This document shows positions 26,738 through 34,082 of a stretch of 64,000 nt of DNA, piece after piece. Each line of letters starts with the position of its first letter. The first letter of the stretch is position 1. Source of the stretch: Streptococcus parasuis. Its GTDB lineage: Bacteria > Bacillota > Bacilli > Lactobacillales > Streptococcaceae. The translations under genes were made by a program, and so were the position numbers. The DNA lies in NCBI RefSeq assembly GCF_021654455.1, contig NZ_AP024276.1, positions 1,488,001 to 1,552,000 of the forward strand, read 5' to 3'. The notes under the pieces are model-generated. The model was given only the letters and a program-made list of their open reading frames with translations. It did not search any database and had not been told where the DNA came from.

Positions 26738-26765
26738 ATTTTAACACAATAAACATATATGTCAA
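26738..26765 (-). promoter_or_regulatory. Promoter of the ABC exporter operon
   Basis: -35 TTGACA (26760-26765, perfect consensus), 16-nt spacer, -10 TAAAAT (26738-26743) on the minus strand. ACATATATGT overlaps the -35 box as a 10-bp palindrome. Confidence 0.75.
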
Positions 26766-26822
26766 GGGATTTTGTGATAAAATATACCCTATTTATCCCC
26801 TATTTAAAAAAATTGCTTTTAG

Positions 26823-27050
26823 AAAATTGTTGGGCAAAATGTCCATATACACTCATTAAGACATACTTATGCTTCATACTTGATTACCAAAGGTGTTGAG
26901 TTGATTTCCATTTCCCAGTTGTTAGGGTATGAGAATTTAAACATCACACTCAAAGTCTACGCTCACCAACTTGAATCATTAAAAGAGAAGAGTAATGAAA
27001 AAATCAAAAAGATATTTGAAAAATTTGGGGCAGATTTGGGGCAGACATAA
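26823..27050 (+). pseudogene. Tyrosine recombinase (integrase) C-terminal remnant
   Basis: An open frame without start codon that reads ...HSLRHTYASYLITKGV...LLGYEN...TLKVYAHQLESL, ending GADLGQT before TAA at 27048-27050. This is the C-terminal catalytic part of a phage/ICE-type tyrosine integrase: Arg-x-x-His pair (RHT) and the tyrosine nucleophile in VYAH. Everything upstream of about 76 codons is missing. It ends directly at the terminator palindrome that IS1182 duplicated and, without the insertion sequence, would lie about 40 bp from the tRNA-Thr 3' end. Confidence 0.8.
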
Positions 27051-27078
27051 CAAAAACCCTTGTGTTTCAAGGGTTTTT
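27051..27078 (+). repeat. Left copy of 28-bp direct repeat (terminator palindrome) flanking IS1182
   Basis: A hairpin AAAAACCCTTG/CAAGGGTTTTT follows the integrase relic stop codon. The identical 28 bases recur at 28629-28656 on the other side of the insertion sequence. Confidence 0.85.
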
Positions 27079-28628
27079 CAGAATGAAGACAAAGTCGTTA
27101 GAATTATATTTCTAACGGCTTTTTCATATGTAAAGTAGTATAATAGAGATAGGAATACTAGCTAATAAGCAGAGGGAGAATCGCTATGTTACACAAAGAA
27201 AATCCAGACTACAATCGCGGTCAATTTGGTTTCTACAGTTTAGATGACCTTGTTCCTCAAGATCATCTCCTTCGTCAAATAGAGGAAGCTATTGACTTCT
27301 CCTTTATCTATGACTTAGTCGCAGATAGCTATAGCGATGATACAGGGCGTCCTAGTCTTGACCCTATTCTGCTCATTAAAATTCCAATCCTTCAATGCCT
27401 CTTCGGTATTCGCTCCATGCGTCAAACCATTAAGGAAATTGAAGTCAACACTGCCTATCGTTGGTTTCTTGGTCTTCGACTGGATGATAAGGTGCCTCAT
27501 TTCACTACCTACGGAAAGAATTATGTCCGTCGTTTCCAAGATAGACAGGTCATTGAAGGCATTTTCACCCATATCTTAGGTCTCTGTGTCAATGCAGGAT
27601 TCATAGATCCGACAGAAATTTTCATTGACGGTACCCATATCAAAGCTGCGGCGAATAATCGCAAATTCATCAATCGTGAAGTTGAAAAGCAAGCCAAGTT
27701 TATGAGTGAGCAGTTAGAGATTGAAATCAATAGAGATAGAGAAAAGCATGCAAAAAAGCCGCTAGGGCCCGCAAAAGAGGAGGGGCCCGTCGCTAAGAAA
27801 ATTTCTACAACCGACCCAGAAAGTGGTTGGTTTCATAAAGGGGACCATAAGGAAGTATTTGCCTACACAGCTCAGGTGGCTTGTGACAAGTATGGTTGGG
27901 CTCTGGCTTATAGCGTTGAGGCTGGCAATGTCCATGACAGTCAGGCCTTTCCTGCACTCTTCGCCAAGCTCCAGCCCTTTCAACCTAGCTTTCTCATTGC
28001 CGATTCTGGCTATAAGACCCCTAGTATCGCTCACTTCCTTCTGGAACAAGAGATTACTCCTGTTTTTCCTTACACTCGTCCGAAAGGGAAGAAGGGAAAA
28101 CTGCGCTCGAAGGATTTTGTTTACGATGAATACTATGACTGTTATATCTGTCCTGAGAATCAAGTCTTAACCTATCGCACTACAATCAGGGAAGGTTATC
28201 GGGAATATAAGAGTGATCCAGCTATCTGTGCTAGTTGTCCACTTCTATCAATTTGTACAGAAAGCAAGAACAAGCAGAAAGTGGTAACTCGACACATTTG
28301 GAAAGAGGCTTTAGAAACCTGTGAAGAGATTCGGCACAGGAAAGGTATGAAGGAGCTCTACCAGAAGCGCAAAGAAACCATTGAACGCCTCTTTGGGACA
28401 GCCAAAGAGTACCACAATCTTCGTTATACAAGAGAGAAAGGCAAGTCCAAAATGGAAGATAAGGTTGGACTGACTTTGGCGTGTTTAAATCTCAAGAAAT
28501 TGGTAAAAATGAGGGCAGGGAAGCCTTTTTATATTGTACAAATAGTCACGATTCTGGCAAAAAGACTGACTATCAGACCAATAAACAGAAAAAGACAAAC
28601 ATCAGTCGAGATGTTTGTCTTCATTCTG
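27079..28628 (+). mobile_element. IS1182-family insertion sequence, 1550 bp
   Basis: Ends are perfect 15-bp inverted repeats, CAGAATGAAGACAAA and TTTGTCTTCATTCTG. It is flanked by an identical 28-bp sequence that is itself a terminator palindrome, consistent with target duplication on insertion into a hairpin. Near the left end is an internal hairpin (27093-27125) that would block read-through into the transposase. The boundary may shift by three bases because CAG is shared by element and flank. Confidence 0.85.
27093..27125 (+). terminator. Terminator at IS1182 left end
   Basis: AGTCGTTAGAA/TTCTAACGGCT stem followed by TTTT, inside the element and upstream of the transposase; shields the transposase from outside transcription. 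Confidence 0.6.
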
Positions 28629-28730
28629 CAAAAACCCTTGTGTTTCAAGGGTTTTTCAGGTTATTTTATGCTAGTTGCCGGGATTGAACCGGCGACCTCA
28701 TCCTTACCATGGATGCGCTCTACCGACTGA
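27186..28730 (+). CDS. IS1182-family transposase (frame runs out of the element)
   Basis: A 514-aa DDE transposase with a preceding GAGGGAG site. N-terminal DUF772-like domain (about residues 18-95), DDE residues in IFIDGTHIKAAANN, LIADSGYKT and KETIERLFGTAKEYHNLRYTR, and a cysteine-rich insert (CPENQ...CASCPLLSIC). The element has no stop codon in this frame: it crosses the right inverted repeat and the 28-bp repeat and ends antisense to tRNA-Thr. The last 35 or so residues (from PLCFKG on) are thus not transposase sequence. Active-site residues are intact, so it may still be functional. Confidence 0.85.
   Translation: MLHKENPDYNRGQFGFYSLDDLVPQDHLLRQIEEAIDFSFIYDLVADSYSDDTGRPSLDPILLIKIPILQCLFGIRSMRQTIKEIEVNTAYRWFLGLRLDDKVPHFTTYGKNYVRRFQDRQVIEGIFTHILGLCVNAGFIDPTEIFIDGTHIKAAANNRKFINREVEKQAKFMSEQLEIEINRDREKHAKKPLGPAKEEGPVAKKISTTDPESGWFHKGDHKEVFAYTAQVACDKYGWALAYSVEAGNVHDSQAFPALFAKLQPFQPSFLIADSGYKTPSIAHFLLEQEITPVFPYTRPKGKKGKLRSKDFVYDEYYDCYICPENQVLTYRTTIREGYREYKSDPAICASCPLLSICTESKNKQKVVTRHIWKEALETCEEIRHRKGMKELYQKRKETIERLFGTAKEYHNLRYTREKGKSKMEDKVGLTLACLNLKKLVKMRAGKPFYIVQIVTILAKRLTIRPINRKRQTSVEMFVFILQKPLCFKGFSGYFMLVAGIEPATSSLPWMRSTD
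28629..28656 (+). repeat. Right copy of 28-bp direct repeat flanking IS1182
   Basis: Identical to 27051-27078. It also forms a terminator hairpin, here lying 12 bp beyond the tRNA-Thr 3' end, and would serve that gene on the minus strand. Confidence 0.85.
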
Positions 28731-28741
28731 GCTAAACCAGC
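28669..28741 (-). tRNA. tRNA-Thr (anticodon GGT)
   Basis: A 73-nt cloverleaf without encoded CCA. Acceptor arms GCTGGTT/AACTAGC with one G-U pair and discriminator A, D arm GCTC/GAGC, anticodon arm CATCC-ATGGTAA-GGATG, T arm GCCGG-TTCAATC-CCGGC. The central GGT reads ACC threonine codons. The 3' end faces the insertion sequence and integrase relic, the usual orientation of an attachment site in a tRNA gene. Confidence 0.95.
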
Positions 28742-28879
28742 GTACTTGATTAGTATATCATACCTCCAAAAAATGTCAATGGATTTTTATAAAAATAATT
28801 AAGAACTAACTTCTCAAAATAAGCCCGTGAACAAAATATTTTCAAGTATCATTAAAACTAACATATATCTAAAAATTAT

Positions 28880-28908
28880 CTGACATTTTTAAGTATTTGT
28901 GTTATACT
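28880..28908 (+). promoter_or_regulatory. feo operon promoter
   Basis: -35 CTGACA (28880-28885), 17-nt spacer, -10 TATACT (28903-28908), about 30 bp before the feoA start. The AT-rich flank could hold a metalloregulator site, but I see no clear one. Confidence 0.6.
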
Positions 28909-28937
28909 ATTGTTATAAAAATCACAAAGGATGCTTA

Positions 28938-29399
28938 ATGAACATGCAAACACTGCAAATTGGACAAATTTATCTTGTAAAGGACATTCAATTACAAGAA
29001 GATGTTCGCAAACATTTGAACCATCTTGGGTTAAAGATAGGACAAGAAATTCGAATCATTTCAAAAACAAAGGACAATGCAATCATCCTGGTCAAAGCCA
29101 GTCGTTTAGCCTTGGATCAATCTGTTCTCAATAGCTTGGTTTTAGAAGAAAAATCAGAACAAGAGCAATCCTTGGCCCTATCAGATCTTCCAATTGGTAG
29201 CAGTGCTAAAGTTATTGAAATCTGTGCGACAGGCGCCCTACGCCGTCGCCTCATGGATATGGGTATAACGAAACATACACAACTTCTTCTAAAAAATGTT
29301 GCTCCATTAGGCGACCCATTAGAAATAACACTTCGTGGCTACCAATTAACTCTCCGGAAATCGGAAGCACAAATGATTCTCGTTCAAGTTGAAAGCTAG
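28938..29399 (+). CDS. feoA: Ferrous iron transport protein A, two FeoA domains
   Basis: A 153-aa cytosolic SH3-like protein with two FeoA domains in tandem: residues about 4-75 (LQIGQIYLVKDI...) and 82-152 (LPIGSSAKVIEICATGALRRRLMDMGI...). Most FeoA proteins have one domain of about 75 residues; the double form is common in streptococci. The ATG at 28938 follows AAAGGA; an earlier ATG at 28899 overlaps the promoter and was rejected. It supports FeoB and lies 8 bp upstream of it. Confidence 0.93.
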   Translation: MNMQTLQIGQIYLVKDIQLQEDVRKHLNHLGLKIGQEIRIISKTKDNAIILVKASRLALDQSVLNSLVLEEKSEQEQSLALSDLPIGSSAKVIEICATGALRRRLMDMGITKHTQLLLKNVAPLGDPLEITLRGYQLTLRKSEAQMILVQVES

Positions 29400-29407
29400 G
29401 TGAATAC

Positions 29408-31558
29408 ATGAATAAACAGATAGCCTTAGTGGGTAATCCAAACAGTGGAAAGACCACCCTTTTCAACCTCCTGACAGGAACCAACCAACGAGTTGGAAAT
29501 TGGCCAGGAGTAACGGTTGAAAGAAAATCAGGAAACATAAAAAAACGATCACACTTGGATCTGCAAGATCTTCCCGGAATTTATTCCCTCTCACCCTACA
29601 CTTCCGAAGAGATGGTTGCTAGAGACTACCTCCTAACTGCTCAACCAGCAGCCATTTTAAATGTTGTAGATGCAACGAATCTGGAACGGAATCTATATCT
29701 AACTCTCCAATTACTCGAGATGGGGATCCCAACCGTTATTGCACTGAATATGACCGATACTTTGAAACAACAGGGACGGAGTATTAAAGTAGATCAGTTA
29801 TCTCACCAGCTAGGTTGCCCCATTCAATCAATTAGTGCATTAAAAAAGATGGGTATCCCTCAACTGCTCAGCGAAGTTGAAAGAACGAGCACCCAATCTA
29901 GCACACCTTATTTTCCGCAATATGAGAAACAATTTGAGGCAGCTATCGCTCAAGTGATTGAATTGTTACCTCAAACAATCCCTACTACACAACAACGCTT
30001 TTATGCTATCAAGGCTTTAGAACAAGATTCAGACATTTTACATCAACTCAATTTCGGAGAAACTGAAAAAGCAGATTTATCTGAAATTATCATGATTTTG
30101 GAGAAAATCTATTCGGATGATATCGAAGCCATAATTGTCAACCAGCGATACCAATTCATTGAAACCATTTCGAGCTCCGTCCAAGAAGAAATTAGAAACG
30201 GCCTTAATATTTCTGATAAAGTGGACCAAATTGTAACCAACCGCTTTCTCGCACTTCCTATTTTTGCACTCGTTATGTGGCTAACCTACTTTCTTGCTAT
30301 CCAAACCGTAGGAACTATTGGGACTGACTGGGTCAACGATGTATTGTTTGGCCAATTTGTTCCAGATATTATTCAAAATCTTCTTGATACCTTTGAAATT
30401 GCTGGCTGGTTACAATCTTTAGTACTTGATGGAATTGTAGCTGGTTGTGGGGCTATACTCGGCTTTGTGCCACAGATTTTTGTACTCTTCTTCTGTCTAG
30501 GAATCTTAGAAGATATTGGATACATGAGTCGCATTGCCTTTGTCATGGACCGAATTTTTAGACGTTTTGGCCTATCAGGTAAATCCTTTATCCCGATGCT
30601 GATTGCTACAGGATGTGGTGTTCCTGGAGTAATGGCTAGTCGGACAATTGAGAATGAACAAGATAGAAAAATCACTATTATGACAGCTACTTTTATGCCT
30701 TGTTCAGCCAAACTTCCGATTATTTCACTCGTTGCAGGTGCTTTTTTCCCTGGCAACCCTTGGATTGCACCCAGCGCATATTTCATCGGTATGGGAGCCA
30801 TTATTCTTTCTGGTTTGGCATTGAAAAAAACAAAGCAACTCGGTGGCTTGGCGAGTCCATTTATCATGGAATTGCCCTCCTACCATCTTCCGCAAATTCA
30901 AACTGTTCTTCGTTATTCTTCCGATAAGGCAATAAGCTTTATCAAACGTGCGGGAACCATTATCTTCGTAACCAATATCATCATTTGGTTTGCTAGTTCA
31001 TACAGCTGGGCTTTGGCACCAGTCGAGACAAATCAAAGTATCCTGGCTTCAATCGGCCATGGTTTTGCCTTTTTCTTCCAACCACTTGGTTTTGGGAACT
31101 GGAAAGCTACAATCGCAGCGATTACTGGCCTCCTAGCTAAAGAGACAGTCATTGCTAGTTTTGGTATTCTCTACAAACTGGGAGAAACTTCCGAGAGCAG
31201 TCGTGAATTGTGGACATTGCTCCAGCAAGATTATTCCGCTTTATCCGCCTACTCATTTCTCATTTTTAACTTGCTCTGTGCACCATGCTTTGCTGCTATT
31301 GGAGCCATACACCGTGAGATGGGAAATGCAAAATGGACCTGGATTGCTGTAGGTTTCCAAACAGGACTAGCCTATGCTGTCAGCCTCATCATTTATCAAT
31401 TAGGAGCTGTTTTTCTCTACCATCATCAACCAACTATTTGGACCGGTATTGCACTGATTTTACTATCTGCAATGGTGTATAGTATCGTTCGAAAACCTGC
31501 TTCCGCCTTACCTATCGTCACTCTAAAAAACCTTCAAAAGGAGCAAATGAATGGCTAA
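29408..31558 (+). CDS. feoB: Ferrous iron transporter FeoB
   Basis: A 716-aa polytopic membrane protein. The N-terminal G domain has G1 GNPNSGKTT at residues 9-17, switch region NWPGVTVE, G3 DLPGIYSL and G4 NMTD. The membrane part contains the two Gate repeats, including the conserved IATGCGVPGVMASRT and FMPCSAKLPIISLV cysteines. It imports Fe2+ with FeoA and a small Cys-rich protein encoded immediately downstream with an 8-bp overlap. Confidence 0.97.
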   Translation: MNKQIALVGNPNSGKTTLFNLLTGTNQRVGNWPGVTVERKSGNIKKRSHLDLQDLPGIYSLSPYTSEEMVARDYLLTAQPAAILNVVDATNLERNLYLTLQLLEMGIPTVIALNMTDTLKQQGRSIKVDQLSHQLGCPIQSISALKKMGIPQLLSEVERTSTQSSTPYFPQYEKQFEAAIAQVIELLPQTIPTTQQRFYAIKALEQDSDILHQLNFGETEKADLSEIIMILEKIYSDDIEAIIVNQRYQFIETISSSVQEEIRNGLNISDKVDQIVTNRFLALPIFALVMWLTYFLAIQTVGTIGTDWVNDVLFGQFVPDIIQNLLDTFEIAGWLQSLVLDGIVAGCGAILGFVPQIFVLFFCLGILEDIGYMSRIAFVMDRIFRRFGLSGKSFIPMLIATGCGVPGVMASRTIENEQDRKITIMTATFMPCSAKLPIISLVAGAFFPGNPWIAPSAYFIGMGAIILSGLALKKTKQLGGLASPFIMELPSYHLPQIQTVLRYSSDKAISFIKRAGTIIFVTNIIIWFASSYSWALAPVETNQSILASIGHGFAFFFQPLGFGNWKATIAAITGLLAKETVIASFGILYKLGETSESSRELWTLLQQDYSALSAYSFLIFNLLCAPCFAAIGAIHREMGNAKWTWIAVGFQTGLAYAVSLIIYQLGAVFLYHHQPTIWTGIALILLSAMVYSIVRKPASALPIVTLKNLQKEQMNG

Positions 31559-31712
31559 CTTCATCCTGATATCACTCATTGTTGTATTGTTCATCCTAGC
31601 TATCCGTAGCTTGGTCAAAAGTAAAGGTGCCTGCAATGATTGTTCTTGTGACTGTGCTATCAAACAAGAAATTTCTCATCAACATGATCCACAACATTCT
31701 AAAATCTCATAA
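31551..31712 (+). CDS. FeoB-associated Cys-rich membrane protein
   Basis: A 53-aa protein: one N-terminal transmembrane helix (residues 3-20), then KGACNDCSCDC with four cysteines and a His-rich tail. It overlaps the feoB stop by 8 bp and has AAAAGGAG upstream. Such proteins replace FeoC in many Firmicutes and may carry iron or sense redox state at FeoB; the exact role is not established. Confidence 0.85.
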   Translation: MANFILISLIVVLFILAIRSLVKSKGACNDCSCDCAIKQEISHQHDPQHSKIS

Positions 31713-31755
31713 GCTTTACCTTTAAAAAAATTTCCATTTTTAACTGTCAGACAGA

Positions 31756-31799
31756 TAAAAACTGCCTTATTTTCTTTATGTGAAATAGGCAGTTTTTTA
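31756..31799. terminator. Bidirectional terminator after feo operon
   Basis: AAAACTGCC-T-TATTTT paired with GAAATA-GGCAGTTTT, A and T runs on both sides; ends feo transcripts and the phoH/GNAT transcript from the other side. Confidence 0.8.
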
Positions 31800-32306
31800 T
31801 TAGTATTCATCTAAAGCATATTCTGCTAAGACGATTGTTTTTCCAGCCAACTCTTTGACCTCACCAGTTGGACAAAATCCAACTTTGGACCAAAAATGAC
31901 TGGCCTGAGGATTGCTTTCTACATAACCTAGACGCACCTTTTTGAAGTGAGTTGCTAACCGAGGCAGGAGCTCCGCTATGACCTTTGAGCCAAGACCCTG
32001 ACCAGCCAACCTTGAATCCACCATAAAAAGTCCGATATAGGCAAGCTCTGCAGTCGGATAACCGTCTATTAGGTCCAGCACAGCAAGGAGCTGGTCCTTA
32101 TCCCAAAATCCTAGAAAATATTTATCTGATAACTCCTTACCTGGCGGACACTCAACAAGGTCATTTGCTAAACTTTCCATACTAGGTAAAGGTGGAAAAT
32201 GCTCAAAATAGAGGGTCTTGGCCTGGTAGAGTGCCAAGACCTACTCCAAGTCGGCGTCTGCTAACTTTCGTACTTGATAATGATTTGAAAATTGACTAAT
32301 CTTCAT
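31800..32306 (-). pseudogene. GNAT acetyltransferase broken by an in-frame amber codon
   Basis: From the ATG at 32306 (MKISQFSNHYQVRKLADADLE) the frame meets TAG at 32241-32243 and then continues without shift as VLALYQAKTLYFEHF... to the proper C-terminus, 168 codons in all. The acetyl-CoA loop is intact in VDSRLAGQGLGSKVIAELL. A single CAG-to-TAG change at codon 22 would explain it. The ATG overlaps the phoH stop by 11 bp, as expected for an operon gene. Restart at TTG (32237) would give a 145-aa protein missing the first GNAT strand. Sequencing error cannot be excluded. Confidence 0.75.
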
Positions 32307-33318
32307 CCTCTTCGCTCCGACTAGGCTCCCCAATCGTTTCAAAACTTGCTCGACTAGCAGCTGCCCGAGCCTCCTCTTCATAGGCATTGATAATCTGGGC
32401 AACAACTGGATGGCGAACCACATCCTTGGCTGAAAAATGTACGAAATCAATCTGCGGAATTTTGCTCAGTTTCTCTGTCGCATCAATTAAACCTGACTTA
32501 ACCTTGCGTGGCAGGTCAATCTGACTAATATCCCCATTGACAATCATCTTGGAATTAAAGCCCAGACGGGTCAGGAACATCTTCATCTGCATAATGGTCG
32601 TATTTTGCGCCTCATCCAAGATGACAAAGGCATCTTCCAAGGTCCGCCCCCGCATATAGGCCAACGGTGCAATCTCGATGATTTCCCGCTCCATTAGGCG
32701 CGTGGTCTGCTCCTTGCCCAAAATCTGGTAGAGGGCATCATAGACAGGACGCAAATAGGGGTCTACTTTTTCTTTTAAGTCCCCTGGCAAAAAGCCTAAA
32801 CTTTCGCCTGCTTCTACCGCAGGACGTGTCAGAACAATCCGCTTGACCTGTCCCCGCTTGAGGGCTGTTACAGCTAGAGTAACCGCCAAGAAGGTCTTAC
32901 CTGTACCAGCAGGACCGATTCCAAACACGATGTCATGACGCTTTACGCTGTCCACGTAGAGTTTTTGTCCAAGGGTCTTCACGCGAATGGGTTTTCCGTA
33001 GTTGTCCTTGATAATCTCTTCTTCATAGAGGGCAACGAATTTCTCAATCTCATCATTTTTTGCCATGGAAATAGCTGTGACCACATCTGGCGTATTGATA
33101 ACCAAACCACGACTCACCAAGACAAGGAGAGACTGGATAACAAGACGCGCCTGTTCTACATGTTCTTCCTGTCCAATCACCTGCACTTTTTCCGTACGGG
33201 CATGAATAACCACACCTAGTTCCTGTTCCATCAATCTCAGATGGCGTTCATTCGAACCAAATAGGCTAAACGAATCATCTGGATGCTTGAGTTGAATATC
33301 AATTGAATGTTCTAGCAA
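32296..33318 (-). CDS. phoH: PhoH-family ATPase
   Basis: A 340-aa cytoplasmic P-loop ATPase: N-terminal KH-like region (about 1-100), Walker A GPAGTGKT at residues 135-142, conserved LTRPAVEAGESLGFLPGDL, Walker B FVILDEAQN. It is of the YbeZ type, linked to RNA metabolism and usually to ybeY. The start is TTG at 33318, preceded by AAGGAG seven bases away; no ATG fits the conserved N-terminus. In this chromosome it is separated from ybeY. Confidence 0.92.
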   Translation of the reverse strand: MLEHSIDIQLKHPDDSFSLFGSNERHLRLMEQELGVVIHARTEKVQVIGQEEHVEQARLVIQSLLVLVSRGLVINTPDVVTAISMAKNDEIEKFVALYEEEIIKDNYGKPIRVKTLGQKLYVDSVKRHDIVFGIGPAGTGKTFLAVTLAVTALKRGQVKRIVLTRPAVEAGESLGFLPGDLKEKVDPYLRPVYDALYQILGKEQTTRLMEREIIEIAPLAYMRGRTLEDAFVILDEAQNTTIMQMKMFLTRLGFNSKMIVNGDISQIDLPRKVKSGLIDATEKLSKIPQIDFVHFSAKDVVRHPVVAQIINAYEEEARAAASRASFETIGEPSRSEEDED

Positions 33319-33355
33319 GAGTTGCTCCTTTTCCTGTGCTTTTCTCTATTATAAC

Positions 33356-33382
33356 AAAAATAGCCCAAACAGGGCTATTTTG
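33356..33382 (-). terminator. Terminator downstream of yozE
   Basis: AAAATAGCCC/GGGCTATTTT stem with TTTTTG on the minus strand, between yozE and phoH. Confidence 0.75.
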
Positions 33383-33396
33383 TACTATTTTATCCA

Positions 33397-33612
33397 TCAA
33401 TGTCCCAAATAATCTTCCCAAATCGCATCAAAATCAGACATGGAAAAGGCAAAACTGGCCGATTCCTCCAAAAAACGACTGACTTCATCGAAATTATCTG
33501 ATTGCTTAGGAAAATCAGATTCATCAAAGGCATAATCTGCCAAGATAGCTACTGGTTCATTACTTTTCGGGTTGCGCTGGGTCATCAACCAAGAATAAAA
33601 ACTTCTTCTCAC
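33397..33612 (-). CDS. YozE family protein
   Basis: A 71-aa acidic protein matching the YozE_SAM_like family, with typical [10 protein letters not shown] start and the [10 protein letters not shown]-terminus. Structures of the family show a SAM-like helical fold; function is unknown. It follows the DUF1801 gene with five bases between them. Confidence 0.85.
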   Translation of the reverse strand: MRRSFYSWLMTQRNPKSNEPVAILADYAFDESDFPKQSDNFDEVSRFLEESASFAFSMSDFDAIWEDYLGH

Positions 33613-33617
33613 TACAT

Positions 33618-34073
33618 CTACTTTCTATGATTTTTTTCGTAGAGCTCTATATAGCGCTCCATAGACATCTTACTAACTAATTCCCCTATCAATTCATAAG
33701 GAATATTCTTGGGATTTTTCATACGAACACAGGACTTGCCCATATCCAGTTTGGTAGGCACCTGTGCTTGATAAGCAGCAACGAACCAATCATTCAATTC
33801 TTGGTCCATATAGATTCCCATGTGGTAGAGGGCGATGTGTGCCTTTTGTGATGCCAAGGCAAGGAAAGGCAGGGGCTCTCCTGGTGTGCAATGATAACCA
33901 TCAGGGTAGGCAGTAAGCGGCACATAATAGTTAATCATACCTCCCAAGATGCCTACTTCAAAACCAGCTGGTAACTGTTCCACAATCACTTGATGGAGCC
34001 GTTCAACCGCTTCCTTCCGATTCTCAGGCAAGGCAGCCATATATTCTTCAATCGTTTCCACTTCAATCAGCAT
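33618..34073 (-). CDS. DUF1801 family protein
   Basis: A 151-aa YdhG-like protein: helical N-terminus ([20 protein letters not shown]), then [10 protein letters not shown] and [17 protein letters not shown], the hallmark region, and a basic [20 protein letters not shown] end. Members include Fra, a frataxin-like iron chaperone in Bacillus, but this job cannot be assumed here. It lies nine bases after the ketopantoate reductase-like gene. Confidence 0.85.
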   Translation of the reverse strand: MLIEVETIEEYMAALPENRKEAVERLHQVIVEQLPAGFEVGILGGMINYYVPLTAYPDGYHCTPGEPLPFLALASQKAHIALYHMGIYMDQELNDWFVAAYQAQVPTKLDMGKSCVRMKNPKNIPYELIGELVSKMSMERYIELYEKNHRK

Positions 34074-34082
34074 GACTTTCTC

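Noticed and set aside
26665..26859. Plus-strand 64-codon frame with an apparent AAAGGAG ribosome site
   Set aside because: The site is only the complement of the leader inverted repeat of the divergent ABC operon; the frame lies antisense to the leader and promoter and has no family features.
28481..28687. Second frame at the 3' end of the IS1182 transposase that might indicate a programmed frameshift
   Set aside because: No slippery sequence found and the main frame already covers all DDE motifs; the alternative frame also runs out of the element.
32241..32450. Separate 69-aa gene upstream of the GNAT frame
   Set aside because: Most of it is antisense-free overlap with phoH in another frame; its last 21 codons are the true N-terminus of the GNAT pseudogene.
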